Origin: Bacillus sp. Cs-700
GTDB lineage: Bacteria > Bacillota > Bacilli > Bacillales > Guptibacillaceae
Direction of reading: 5' to 3'
Length of the DNA stretch: 64,000 bases
Assembly (NCBI RefSeq): GCF_011082085.1
Contig: NZ_CP041063.1
Coordinates: 434,001-498,000, forward strand
How positions within the stretch are numbered: the first letter of the stretch is position 1; each line of letters starts with the position of its first letter. This document shows, in pieces, positions 33,757-43,087 of the stretch. The notes beneath the pieces were generated by a model. It saw only the letters and a list, made by a program, of their open reading frames with translations. It was not told the DNA's origin and did no database searches. The position numbers and the translations under genes are program-made.

Positions 33757-35490
33757 GTGAAGAACGAGCTTAAAGCATATGCTTCAGGTTTCAAAATTAC
33801 ACACTTGTTGATGATTTTAGGCGCGCTTTTAATAGGTGCTTCAATTATTGCACAGGCCTTTCTTACAGTAGAAATTGTAAACAACGTTTTTGTTAATAAA
33901 ACAGCTTTTGAAGAAAACGTGCCTCTTCTTATTAGTTTGTTACTTGTGTTGATGTTGCGACCATTTTTATCTTACTTAATGGGCAGAGCAGGGGTGAAGA
34001 TGGCTGCTACAGTAAAACAAAGAATCCGTAAAGCACTATTAGACAAATTTTCACGGGAAGCGCTACTAACGTCTCATCAAGGTCAGTCTGGTCAGAAGGT
34101 AAGTGTCTTGCTTGATGCAGTTGATGAGATCGATGCTTATTATAGTAAATACATTCCACAAGTGTTCAAAACAGCCGTGATCCCAATTTTTATCTTAATT
34201 GCTGTTTCTACTCAGCATCTCGAAACAGGCCTAATCATGATGGTAACAGCACCATTCATTCCAATATTTTATATAATCATTGGGATACGTACTCAAAAAA
34301 AATCTGAAGAGAAGCTTGAACAAATGACTGTTTTCTCTGGACGCTTTTTAGATACGATCCAGGGATTGACTACGTTAAATTTGTTTCGGCAGTCAAAAAA
34401 ATACCGAAACATTATTAAAGAAAGTAGCTTAAACTACCGTGACGCTACTATTGAAGTATTAAAAGTTGCTTTCGTTTCCTCTTTAATGCTTGAGTTAATT
34501 TCTATGCTAAGCATCGGCATTATTGCACTTGAAATCGGTCTTCGTCTCATTGTGTTTAACAGCATGACTTTTGCAACGGCATTCTTTCTTCTTATTCTTG
34601 CTCCAGAATTCTACCTTTCATTAAAAGAACTAGGCAGTGCATTTCATACTGGGAGAGGGAGTATGAGCGCAATGAAAAAGGTAAGTGAAGAACTAGGTCG
34701 TGAGAGCGAGGAAGTGACATGGGGAGATCGGTTTATTGAGAATAGAAAAACTCCATCAAAGATTGCTTTAAAAGACGTTTCTTATCAGTATAAAGACAGT
34801 GGTTTCTCTTTATCATCTCTAAATATAACTATTGAACCTTATCGTCAGGTAGCGATAATCGGGCGAAGTGGGTCTGGTAAGTCAACGTTTTTGCATATGA
34901 TTGCAGGGTTGTTACCACCACAACAAGGTGAGATTACGATCGATGATCATCCCATGACAAGTTTAGATGAAGATAGTTGGTTTTCACAGGTTAGCTATAT
35001 CTCTCAGCATCCGTATATATTTACAGGAACGATAGCTGAGAACATACGTATCGGATCAAAGAATGCCAGCCAATCTGAAATTGAAGATGCAGCGGTGAAA
35101 GCAGGTATATCAGCATTTGTTGCTACACTAGAACAAGGTTATGAAACGATCATTGGTGAATCAGGTCGAGGTTTATCTGGAGGAGAAAAACAGCGTCTGG
35201 CACTGGCACGTGCTTTTTTAAAGAAGCCAAATGTCATTTTGTTTGATGAGCCAACAACCGGACTTGATTTATATACAGAGAAAGTACTTCAATCAGCGAT
35301 AAATTCATTATCTCAAAATGCTACAATGATTACAGTAGCGCATCGACTTCATACCATTCGAAAAGCCGATCATATCATTGTGCTCGATCAAGGAAAGGTG
35401 ATGGCTGAAGGCACGGACAAAGCACTTTATGAGACAAGTGAATTATACCGTGAGATGGTAAATGTTCAAACAGAGGAGGTAACCTTATGA
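33757..35490 (+). CDS. cydD: Thiol reductant / heme ABC exporter subunit CydD
   Basis: 577 residues: six membrane helices (residues about 15-300), then an ATPase domain with Walker A IIGRSGSGKST, signature LSGGEKQR, Walker B NVILFDEPTTG, and the switch His in VAHRLHT. With CydC it forms the heterodimeric exporter needed for assembly of cytochrome bd oxidase. GTG start at 33757 after AAAGGTGGGG. Overlaps cydC by 4 bases. The oxidase genes cydA and cydB are not next to it in this window, unlike the B. subtilis cydABCD order. Confidence 0.9.
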   Translation: MKNELKAYASGFKITHLLMILGALLIGASIIAQAFLTVEIVNNVFVNKTAFEENVPLLISLLLVLMLRPFLSYLMGRAGVKMAATVKQRIRKALLDKFSREALLTSHQGQSGQKVSVLLDAVDEIDAYYSKYIPQVFKTAVIPIFILIAVSTQHLETGLIMMVTAPFIPIFYIIIGIRTQKKSEEKLEQMTVFSGRFLDTIQGLTTLNLFRQSKKYRNIIKESSLNYRDATIEVLKVAFVSSLMLELISMLSIGIIALEIGLRLIVFNSMTFATAFFLLILAPEFYLSLKELGSAFHTGRGSMSAMKKVSEELGRESEEVTWGDRFIENRKTPSKIALKDVSYQYKDSGFSLSSLNITIEPYRQVAIIGRSGSGKSTFLHMIAGLLPPQQGEITIDDHPMTSLDEDSWFSQVSYISQHPYIFTGTIAENIRIGSKNASQSEIEDAAVKAGISAFVATLEQGYETIIGESGRGLSGGEKQRLALARAFLKKPNVILFDEPTTGLDLYTEKVLQSAINSLSQNATMITVAHRLHTIRKADHIIVLDQGKVMAEGTDKALYETSELYREMVNVQTEEVTL

Positions 35491-37193
35491 AAGAATTAGC
35501 ATTTGTTTGGCGTGAAATGCTGACTGAAAAAAAAGATATCCTTCTTTCCATCTTATTTGGCTTTATTGCTGGTATAACAGCTGTTGCCCTTTTTGCTGCA
35601 AGTGGTTACTTAATTTCTAAGGCAGCATTGTCGCTACCTGTTTTCGCATTAGCCATCTTAACAGCTGTCGTGAAATTTTTCGGACTTGCTCGTGCAGTAG
35701 GCCGTTACTTTGAAAGAATTTATTCTCATCGCGCCACATTTTCAATCTTAAGCAACATGCGCGTATCATTTTATAAAAAGCTTGAACCAGTTGCAGCTAG
35801 CATAACTCAGAAACACCGAAGTGGGGAATTGCTAGGGCGGATCGTAGGAGATATTGATCGGCTTCAGCATTTTTATTTGCGTGTCTTGTACCCACCGATC
35901 GTATTTATTCTTATTTTTCTTGTTACCATTTGGTTTACACTATTCTTTTCAATTAAAATTGCCAGTTTAATGCTGTTAGGTGTTTTTCTTACTGGGATAA
36001 TAATTCCTGGTTATTTCGCGTGGCGTATTCGAAAAAAAGATCAGGCCGTTCGTGCATTAAGAGGAGAATTTGCAGCTGATTCGGCTGAGTTTTTCAATGG
36101 CTATCGTGATTTGAAAATCATGAGAGAAACCGTGAAGAGGAAAGAAGAGTTGGAAGCAAAATCAAGCGCTACTTTGAAGGCAGAAAGTAAAGAAAGTAAG
36201 GCAGAAGTTTTTCATCAGGCGGTTAACTCATTTATCTCTTTATTTGTCACATGGTGTGTCATCGTGGTGGGCGCTTATCTTGTGACAACTGGAGAATTGG
36301 ATGGAGTATTTCTCGCCATGCTTGTCCTTATCTCCTTAACATCGTTTGAGAATGCGGTGCCGATGGCGATCGTGCCAGCTTATTTACAAGATAGCATCGT
36401 AGCATCCAAAAGACTTTCAGACGTACAAGCTGTCACTTCGAATAACATAAAGCAAACAGTAAAGCTTCCAGAAGATAAACCATTATCGCTATTAGCGAAA
36501 AATGTAACTTTCTCATATCCAGGTGAAGAAAGAAAAGCACTGAAACATGTATCCGTTCATATACCAGTAGGGGGGAAAACGGCGGTCGTTGGGCCTAGTG
36601 GTTCCGGTAAGTCAACGCTTTTACAGCTTTTCCTTAAGTTCTATGAGAGCGGGGGACTAGAAGTGAATGGTGATTCGACTCAAACGCTATCACAGGAGCA
36701 AATTTGGTCAGAAACAAATGTTGTCCTTCAACAAAACCATTTTTTCTCAGGCTCTATTCGTGACAACTTGAAACTCGCCGGAGAGACATTAACCGACGAA
36801 CAGTTAACGAATATCCTTGTTATTGTTCAACTCCATCATCTTTCTCTTGATTACGAAGTCCATGAAAAGGGTGCCAACCTATCCGGTGGGGAACAGCAGC
36901 GTCTTGCCATTGCAAGGGCTCTCCTAAAAGGAAAGCGTGTCTGGTTATTAGACGAGCCAACTTCCTCGGTAGATCTTTTGACAGAAAGATTGATCCTTAA
37001 CCATTTATTTGATCGAGCCAAAGAAGATACGCTTCTTTTGGTCAGTCATCGACTGAACAATCTTGAAAAGATGGATCAAATTATCGTGATGGATTCAGGT
37101 GAAATTGTTGAAAGTGGTACGTACAAAGAATTGATGAAGCGTAAGGGATATTTTTTTCAAATGAGAGAAATTGAAAGAAGCGTACTCTTGTAG
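35487..37193 (+). CDS. cydC: Thiol reductant / heme ABC exporter subunit CydC
   Basis: 568 residues. Membrane domain (about 15-300) including the motif GRYFERIYSHRATF, often conserved in CydC. ATPase domain with Walker A VVGPSGSGKST, signature LSGGEQQR, Walker B VWLLDEPTSS and SHRLNNL. It is the partner of CydD, coupled through ATGA. A strong terminator follows 7 bases downstream, so cydDC is a two-gene operon. Confidence 0.9.
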   Translation: MKELAFVWREMLTEKKDILLSILFGFIAGITAVALFAASGYLISKAALSLPVFALAILTAVVKFFGLARAVGRYFERIYSHRATFSILSNMRVSFYKKLEPVAASITQKHRSGELLGRIVGDIDRLQHFYLRVLYPPIVFILIFLVTIWFTLFFSIKIASLMLLGVFLTGIIIPGYFAWRIRKKDQAVRALRGEFAADSAEFFNGYRDLKIMRETVKRKEELEAKSSATLKAESKESKAEVFHQAVNSFISLFVTWCVIVVGAYLVTTGELDGVFLAMLVLISLTSFENAVPMAIVPAYLQDSIVASKRLSDVQAVTSNNIKQTVKLPEDKPLSLLAKNVTFSYPGEERKALKHVSVHIPVGGKTAVVGPSGSGKSTLLQLFLKFYESGGLEVNGDSTQTLSQEQIWSETNVVLQQNHFFSGSIRDNLKLAGETLTDEQLTNILVIVQLHHLSLDYEVHEKGANLSGGEQQRLAIARALLKGKRVWLLDEPTSSVDLLTERLILNHLFDRAKEDTLLLVSHRLNNLEKMDQIIVMDSGEIVESGTYKELMKRKGYFFQMREIERSVLL

Positions 37194-37199
37194 AAATAG

Positions 37200-37244
37200 C
37201 TTCCAATTTACTGCTGTTATTCAGCAGAGATTGGAAGTTTTTTT
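37200..37244 (+). terminator. Terminator of cydDC
   Basis: CTTCCAAT and ATTGGAAG flank an inner CTGCTG/CAGCAG pair, followed by seven T. Confidence 0.85.
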
Positions 37245-37322
37245 ATGTAATTCTTGCGAAAAAGAGGGTAACTATTCTTTTTATGGAATTTTATAGAAGA
37301 ATGATAAAAGGAGGGATTTTTA

Positions 37323-37673
37323 GTGTTAAATAATGTTTGTGTCATAACTATTAAAGTATCAAGCATGAAAGAAGCATTAGCGTTTTACACGGAAATATTG
37401 GATTTCAGAGTATCAAAAGAGTACGGTCCGAAAATTGTGAGTCTCCAACATGAAGTTATCCCTATTGTTCTTGAAGAAGCGCCACTTCATTCTGAAAACA
37501 ACAATGTTCTGCTCGCCATTCAATCAAACGATATTTATCGAGATTTTCATCAGTTTAAGGAAAAAGGTGTACCGCTTCTTTTTGAAGAACCAAAACCATG
37601 TCCACCTGGCCTTTACTTTGTCATAAAAGATCCTTCTGGTAATCAAATTGAAATTCTCCAGTTTACGAATTAA
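37323..37673 (+). CDS. VOC/glyoxalase-fold protein
   Basis: 116 residues. ITIKVSSMKEALAFYTEILDF is the N-terminal half-domain signature and FVIKDPSGNQIEILQF the closing strand with the Glu of the metal site. GTG start at 37323 after AAAAGGAGGGA. The substrate is unknown. It is followed after 13 bases by a permease gene, so they may be co-transcribed, although a functional link is not evident. Confidence 0.82.
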   Translation: MLNNVCVITIKVSSMKEALAFYTEILDFRVSKEYGPKIVSLQHEVIPIVLEEAPLHSENNNVLLAIQSNDIYRDFHQFKEKGVPLLFEEPKPCPPGLYFVIKDPSGNQIEILQFTN

Positions 37674-37686
37674 TTGGAATTAAAAA

Positions 37687-38637
37687 GTGTTTAAATCATT
37701 TATATGGCGCTCCTCTTTTCAATTTCTTTTAACTTCACTGGGAATTCTCTTAATCGGATCTCTTCCTTATCTCTTTTTTAACATGAAACAACAGCTTGAA
37801 ATTCTTGCGATGATTGATGAAGGTACTTTATCAAATACGTTGTTTTTATATGATTCGATCGTCTTTAATGTTGAAGCTTATTTTAATCAAATCGTTCAAA
37901 CCGTAACGTGGGTATTTAACAGCCAGACGATGCAATATTATGCAAGGGGCGGAAGTTTGCCGCTATTTCCTGACTTATGGAAAGCTTATTCGCTCTCTAT
38001 GTCTTATTTGCTCGCTTCATTAATGATCTCACTGCTGATAGGGATTATTTTGACGATTATGACGATGGTATTTCCAAAAAGAATAAGAGGATATCTAAAA
38101 GGCTTTTTCTTTATTATCGAATCGTTACCTGATATTTTCGTTATTCTTCTTGCTCAGATAGGAGTGATCTGGATTTATAAACAGACAGACCTTCTGCTTT
38201 TCAATCTAACGAGTGGTTTTGACGAAAAAGCAATCGTTTTACCAATTTTTATTCTTTCCTTGCTTCCTTCCGTTTACATTTTTAAGTATTTGTTGCTCTC
38301 TTTTGAAGAAGAAGAAGGTCAGCTTTATGTAGAACTTGCGAGAGGAAAGGGATTAGATCGGTATACCATTTTACTTGTTCATATGTTTCGTAATGCTATG
38401 ATCTCGCTATATAACCATTTTAAAGGAGTCTTTCTATTTGCCCTTGCAAACTTGCTTATGCTTGAAATTATTTTTGACATGAACGGTCTAATGATGTTCA
38501 TTTATAAAAATGGTGTCGTAAATACAGAAATGGTGACGCTTGCCCTTTATATGATCTTTCTACCAACCTTTATTCTCTTTACTACTTTCGAGTGGCAGAT
38601 TGAACGATGGAAGGCTAGACAGGAGGGAGCACAATGA
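37687..38637 (+). CDS. DppB-like ABC transporter permease (orphan)
   Basis: 316 residues, with six hydrophobic helices. The EAA-loop region VELARGKGLDRYTILLVHMFRNA (about residues 215-237) shows it to be a binding-protein-dependent permease of the DppB/OppB group. It lacks the conserved PGDP-type N-terminal motif of typical DppB, having a long periplasmic segment after the first helix. GTG start with only a weak ribosome binding site. Coupled by ATGA to the next permease. No ATPase or binding protein gene is adjacent. Confidence 0.75.
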   Translation: MFKSFIWRSSFQFLLTSLGILLIGSLPYLFFNMKQQLEILAMIDEGTLSNTLFLYDSIVFNVEAYFNQIVQTVTWVFNSQTMQYYARGGSLPLFPDLWKAYSLSMSYLLASLMISLLIGIILTIMTMVFPKRIRGYLKGFFFIIESLPDIFVILLAQIGVIWIYKQTDLLLFNLTSGFDEKAIVLPIFILSLLPSVYIFKYLLLSFEEEEGQLYVELARGKGLDRYTILLVHMFRNAMISLYNHFKGVFLFALANLLMLEIIFDMNGLMMFIYKNGVVNTEMVTLALYMIFLPTFILFTTFEWQIERWKARQEGAQ

Positions 38638-39662
38638 ATAAAGCGTTACTTGTGCGTAATGGTCCATTTATAATCGGCGTTTTCTTTCTCTTATGTCTAT
38701 TAGTAAGTAGCTACGTGTATAGCTTTTACGATTCGTATAATCAACCAGAGAAAATGCTTTACGATAAAAGTGGAAATATCGCCGCTTTAGCCCCTTTTTC
38801 TCCTTCACTACGCTTCCCACTTGGAAGTGATCTCGACGGTTATTCGTTTGTGTTCAAACTGATAGAAGGTGCTAAATATACAATTGGTCTATCCTTAATC
38901 ATTGCTTTTTGTAGAATGATCTTTTCTTTTGGGTTTGGCTACCTGCTTTATCGAATGCCACTTTCTTTAAGAACGTTATTTAGTGGGCTTTCCAATGCGC
39001 TCCACTATGCTCCGGTTACGATTTTTACATATATCCTCATCGCACCTGTCGTTTTAACGTTTAGCTGGAGCTATGATGTCACTACGAAGATCATTTTTCC
39101 GATGCTTATTTTAATTGCGATCAGCATCCCTGTTTTAGCTCTGTACATACAAAATGAGTTAGATGCCCTATCAAAAAAAGAATACATAGATAGTGCAAAA
39201 ATAATGGGTGGAAGCCACTCTCATATTTTCAGAAAACATCTGGCGCCATTTTTGTATCCAAAACTCCTCATCCTTTTTGTACAACAGATAGGACAGGTGC
39301 TCATTATATTCGCACATCTTGGATTGTTAAACGTTTTTATTGGCGGAACTGATGTAAGAGTGATCGATTATGATATGAAAACGGGGGAGGAGACAACACA
39401 ATCGTTTTCCATGTCGAATGAATGGGCCGGACTAATTGCACAAAATTTCCCTTATGCACAATCATTTCCATGGATGGTTCTTGCACCGGTTCTTGCTTTT
39501 GCCTTATCGATTCTGGCCATTAATAGCATTGTATATGGATTAACGAATCGCAAAACCTTAAGAAAACGAGAGATGAAAGCAAGCACAACTAAATCAAACA
39601 TCCTTCTTCGTAAAGACCATTTTGAATTTAAGCAAACGAGTACTTCTTCTAAGCAAGGATAA
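38634..39662 (+). CDS. DppC-like ABC transporter permease (orphan)
   Basis: 342 residues with six hydrophobic helices. FPLGSDLDGYSF matches the conserved FGTDxxGRD region of DppC only in part, and SAKIMGGSHSHIFRKHLAP is the EAA loop. The region GTDVRVIDYDMKTGEE, near residue 240, is a long exposed loop. Together with the preceding gene product it would form a peptide or nickel-type permease. Both proteins have diverged, and the energising ATPase must come from elsewhere. Confidence 0.73.
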   Translation: MNKALLVRNGPFIIGVFFLLCLLVSSYVYSFYDSYNQPEKMLYDKSGNIAALAPFSPSLRFPLGSDLDGYSFVFKLIEGAKYTIGLSLIIAFCRMIFSFGFGYLLYRMPLSLRTLFSGLSNALHYAPVTIFTYILIAPVVLTFSWSYDVTTKIIFPMLILIAISIPVLALYIQNELDALSKKEYIDSAKIMGGSHSHIFRKHLAPFLYPKLLILFVQQIGQVLIIFAHLGLLNVFIGGTDVRVIDYDMKTGEETTQSFSMSNEWAGLIAQNFPYAQSFPWMVLAPVLAFALSILAINSIVYGLTNRKTLRKREMKASTTKSNILLRKDHFEFKQTSTSSKQG

Positions 39663-39684
39663 CACTATCCTATACGATCACTTG

Positions 39685-39714
39685 TACGCTATACTAATAG
39701 CTAGCGTATTTTTT
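39685..39714 (+). terminator. Terminator after the orphan permease pair
   Basis: TACGCTA and TAGCGTA arms followed by a T-run, overlapping the start region of the topB transcript. Confidence 0.6.
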
Positions 39715-39733
39715 AGAGAGAGGGATGTTACGA

Positions 39734-41875
39734 TTGGCCGTTTGTATTATCGCCGAAAAGCCAGATCAGGGAACGCGCCTTGCAGCGCCTTACCCAACTG
39801 AAAAAAAACAAGGATATTTGTACATAAAACCAAACCCGGACTTTCCTGACGGAGCTTATATGACATGGGCGGTGGGACACTTATGTGAACTAGTTTCACC
39901 TGAAACCTATGAATCTTCATGGAAGAAGTGGTCGCTTCAAACACTTCCTATGATTCCAAACCAATTTCAATATCAGGTAACGAAAGGAAAATGGAAGCAG
40001 TTTAACGTGATTAAAGAACTAGTCAATAAAAAAGATGTTGGCTCAATTATCCATGCTGGAGATGCTGGGAGAGAAGGTGAGCTGATCGTTCGAACGATTT
40101 TGAACCAGGCTCGTTGTAAAAAGCCGATGAAGCGGCTTTGGATTTCTTCCTTAACTGAGCGTGCTGTAAGGGAAGGATTCCAATCTCTTTTAGAAGAAGA
40201 AGAGACTCGTAATCTTTACTATGAGGCTTATGCTAGATCATGTGCAGATTGGGTGGTTGGCATTAATGCTTCGCGTGTTTACACCCTTCTTTTTAAACAG
40301 AAGGGTGTTCAGGATGTGTTTTCTGCAGGGAGAGTTCAAACGCCTACGCTTGCGTTAGTTGTGCAAAGAGAGAAAGAAATCGCGGACTTTAAATCAGAGC
40401 CATTCTGGGAAGTAAAGGGCACGTTTGACTATAACGGAAAAATCGTTGTAGGTAAGTGGATTAAAGACGAGCAAACGAGGTTGCAATCTCCCGAAATGGC
40501 GCAGGCAGTCGCTCAATTTTGTAACCAAAAAGACTGCATTGCAAGTGAAGTAAAGAAAGAAAGAAAGCAGTACAAGCCTCCTTTTTTGTATCAGCTTTCT
40601 TCTCTTCAATCGACTGCGAATAAACGATACAAATTTTCGCCAAAAAAAACGTTGGACATTGCGCAAAAGCTTTATACGAAAGGGAATATTTCCTATCCAC
40701 GAAGTGATTCTAGCTTTGTTACGAAGGATGAAGCGGCTGAATTTCCTTCCATTTTATCAAAGCTACAAAAACAAAGTGCTTATCAAGATTATTTTCCATT
40801 AAAACGTGAGTCGATTTTAACTGACAAGAGGTTTGTCAATGCATCAAAAGTAAGTGACCACTATGCGATCATCCCAACAGAACAGGTTCCAAACCTTGAT
40901 AAACTGTCAGGTGATGAAGCAAAGATTTATGATTTAATTGCAAGAAGTTTACTTGCGGCGCATGAAGAGGCCTCAATTGTAGATTATACGACTTTATACA
41001 CGCTTGTCGATCAGCGAGCCTTGTTCCAATCCAAAGGGCAGGTTCGCGTGCAAGAAGGTTGGCAGCGAATCATACCATCGACTCAAAAAGACGAGGAACT
41101 ACCTGCTATTGAGCAGAATGAGCAGGGTAAGGTGATTTCAGCAGAAGTAACTGAGGGTAAAACCCAGCCGCCAAAACGATTTACTGAAGGGCAGCTGATT
41201 ACAATGATGAAAACGGCTGGAAAGCATCTTGATGATGAGTCATTAGAGAAAATCCTTAAAGATACAGAAGGACTAGGAACAGAAGCAACGAGGGCAGGCA
41301 TTATTACGATGCTGAAAGATCGGAAATATATTGAAGTTGTTAAGAATCAAGTATTCGCAACAGATAAGGGAATTCTTTTAATTGACTCCATTGGGGACGC
41401 TGTTCTTTCGAGTCCAGAAATGACGGCGAAGTGGGAGCAGCGGCTTAAACAAATTGGTAGCGGTGAAGCGTCACCCCAAACCTTTATGGAGTCTGTTAAG
41501 AAGCTTGCAGCGAAACTAACATCAGATGCGATTGAATCTTCAGCTTCCTGGGATTTAAAGGATATAAAAATAGAAGCCCAACCTTCCAAAAAATCATTAG
41601 GGAAAAAGATCGGTATATGCCCGCTCTGTGGCTCTGATGTACTTGATAAGGGGAAGTTGTTTGGATGTAGTAGCTATTCTAAAACAAACTGTGCATTTAC
41701 AATTTCTAAACGTATTCTGGGGAAACCTATTTCACAAACCAATGCAAAGAAAATTCTAACAGACGGAAAATCAAATGTAATTAAAGGATTAAAAAGTAAA
41801 AAAGGTACATTCGATGCAGCGCTCGTTTGGAGTGCTGAAGAAAAGAAACTAACATTTGAATTTGAAAAGAAGTAA
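39734..41875 (+). CDS. topB: DNA topoisomerase III
   Basis: About 713 residues. Type IA topoisomerase: Toprim domain with CIIAEKP and HAGDAGREGELIVR, active-site Tyr in NISYPRSDS (near residue 322), AGRVQTPTLA, and SDHYAIIPTE. A C-terminal four-Cys zinc element (CPLCG...CSSYSKTNC) lies near residue 640. Decatenates and relaxes negatively supercoiled DNA. The TTG at 39734 is about 10 bases after GAGAGGG, whereas the ATG at 39725 abuts it, so TTG is chosen. It shows no signs of plasmid context; the N-terminal stretch after the AEKP motif is shorter on conserved residues than in B. subtilis TopB. Confidence 0.9.
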   Translation: MAVCIIAEKPDQGTRLAAPYPTEKKQGYLYIKPNPDFPDGAYMTWAVGHLCELVSPETYESSWKKWSLQTLPMIPNQFQYQVTKGKWKQFNVIKELVNKKDVGSIIHAGDAGREGELIVRTILNQARCKKPMKRLWISSLTERAVREGFQSLLEEEETRNLYYEAYARSCADWVVGINASRVYTLLFKQKGVQDVFSAGRVQTPTLALVVQREKEIADFKSEPFWEVKGTFDYNGKIVVGKWIKDEQTRLQSPEMAQAVAQFCNQKDCIASEVKKERKQYKPPFLYQLSSLQSTANKRYKFSPKKTLDIAQKLYTKGNISYPRSDSSFVTKDEAAEFPSILSKLQKQSAYQDYFPLKRESILTDKRFVNASKVSDHYAIIPTEQVPNLDKLSGDEAKIYDLIARSLLAAHEEASIVDYTTLYTLVDQRALFQSKGQVRVQEGWQRIIPSTQKDEELPAIEQNEQGKVISAEVTEGKTQPPKRFTEGQLITMMKTAGKHLDDESLEKILKDTEGLGTEATRAGIITMLKDRKYIEVVKNQVFATDKGILLIDSIGDAVLSSPEMTAKWEQRLKQIGSGEASPQTFMESVKKLAAKLTSDAIESSASWDLKDIKIEAQPSKKSLGKKIGICPLCGSDVLDKGKLFGCSSYSKTNCAFTISKRILGKPISQTNAKKILTDGKSNVIKGLKSKKGTFDAALVWSAEEKKLTFEFEKK

Positions 41876-41880
41876 TTTGA

Positions 41881-41909
41881 AGCATGCCTCTCCTAGAGGC
41901 ATGCTTTTT
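41881..41909 (+). terminator. Terminator of topB
   Basis: AGCATGCCTCT and AGAGGCATGCT form an 11-bp stem with a 3-base loop, followed by five T. Confidence 0.88.
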
Positions 41910-41959
41910 CTATTTGGAGATAAGGCGGATCTTAAATATAAAAATAATCAAAATAATTG

Positions 41960-41995
41960 TTGTATATATATTCTTGAATATGTATAATCATTCAA
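41960..41995 (+). promoter_or_regulatory. Promoter and candidate ARG box of the arginine operon
   Basis: TTGTAT (41960-41965), 17 bp, TATAAT (41983-41988). The inverted repeat TTGAAT (41974-41979) / ATTCAA (41990-41995) spans the -10 region and resembles the TGAAT/ATTCA half-sites of ArgR/AhrC boxes, although the spacing is longer than in the consensus. Repression by arginine is expected for this operon, but the operator is a guess. Confidence 0.55.
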
Positions 41996-42022
41996 TAAGA
42001 ACAGTAAGAGGGAGTGGAAATA

Positions 42023-43060
42023 GTGAAAGCAAGTATTGTCGGTGCTAGCGGATATAGCGGCCTTGAATTAATTCGCTTATTGCTTAGTCACCCTGAAGTA
42101 GAAATTAATACAATTGTATCTCCATCTAATGCTGGAACGAATGTACATGATGTTTTCCCACATCTCACGAATATCCAAGTAAGTCAGTTCGAAGTGCTTG
42201 ATGTAGAGGAGCTTGCTTGCGAATCAGATGTGATCTTCTTTGCAACACCAGCTGGCGTGAGCGGTCAATCTGTTCCTTTACTGCTCAATAAGGGTGTTCC
42301 AATCATCGATTTATCCGGAGACTTCCGATTAAAGAATGGCGATTTATACGAAAAATGGTATAACCATTCATCTCCGCCAGAAGGAGCTTTAACAGAAGCG
42401 GTATATGGATTATCGGAATACTATTCAGAGGACATCAAATCCGCAAACTTAATTGCCAATCCGGGATGTTATCCGACGGCAACGCTACTTGGACTTCTTC
42501 CGATCATTCAAAAAGGTTGGGTTGATCCATCGTCTTTAATCATCGATGGAAAGTCAGGACTTTCAGGAGCAGGACGTAAAACGAGTCTTACAGCCCATTA
42601 CTCTGAAGTTAATGAGAATGTATCAGCATATAAGTTAGGCAAACATCAGCATATCCCTGAAATCGAACAAGTGATTTCGAATCAAATCGGTGAAAATGTC
42701 AATGTATCGTTCTCTACCCACCTCGTCCCGCTTACAAGAGGGATGATGTGTAGCATGTATGTCAATCTATCTCATGATCGATCTGAAGCAGAAGTGATTG
42801 AACTTTACCAATCTATATATAAGGATCATCCTTTTATTCGCGTGATGCCTGAAGGGAATTGGCCATCAACAAAAGGTGTTTCTGGTTCTAACTACTGTGA
42901 TATTGGTCTTTCTGTTGATCCGAGAACGAATCGCTTAACGATCATCTCAGTGATCGACAATTTGATGAAGGGTGCCGCTGGTCAAGCGGTACAAAATATG
43001 AATCTACGATTTGGTTATCCTGAGACAGCAGGTCTTAGTTTATCTCCAGTATTTCCATAA
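42023..43060 (+). CDS. argC: N-acetyl-gamma-glutamyl-phosphate reductase
   Basis: 345 residues, the same as B. subtilis ArgC. NADPH-dependent third step of arginine synthesis. Rossmann motif ASIVGASGYSGLELIRLL, the catalytic Cys in IANPGCYPTA (near residue 147), KSGLSGAGRK and a conserved His in STHLVPLTRGM. The second GTG (42023) lies 9 bases after AGAGGGAG, while the first (42014) overlaps it, so 42023 is preferred. First gene of the arginine operon. Confidence 0.96.
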   Translation: MKASIVGASGYSGLELIRLLLSHPEVEINTIVSPSNAGTNVHDVFPHLTNIQVSQFEVLDVEELACESDVIFFATPAGVSGQSVPLLLNKGVPIIDLSGDFRLKNGDLYEKWYNHSSPPEGALTEAVYGLSEYYSEDIKSANLIANPGCYPTATLLGLLPIIQKGWVDPSSLIIDGKSGLSGAGRKTSLTAHYSEVNENVSAYKLGKHQHIPEIEQVISNQIGENVNVSFSTHLVPLTRGMMCSMYVNLSHDRSEAEVIELYQSIYKDHPFIRVMPEGNWPSTKGVSGSNYCDIGLSVDPRTNRLTIISVIDNLMKGAAGQAVQNMNLRFGYPETAGLSLSPVFP

Positions 43061-43087
43061 ACCTACTAAACGAAAGGGTTGAATGCA

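Noticed and set aside
39734-41875. topB as a sign of a conjugative element
   Set aside because: TopB is found on some integrative elements, but no relaxase, integrase, att repeats or change in gene style is visible around it.
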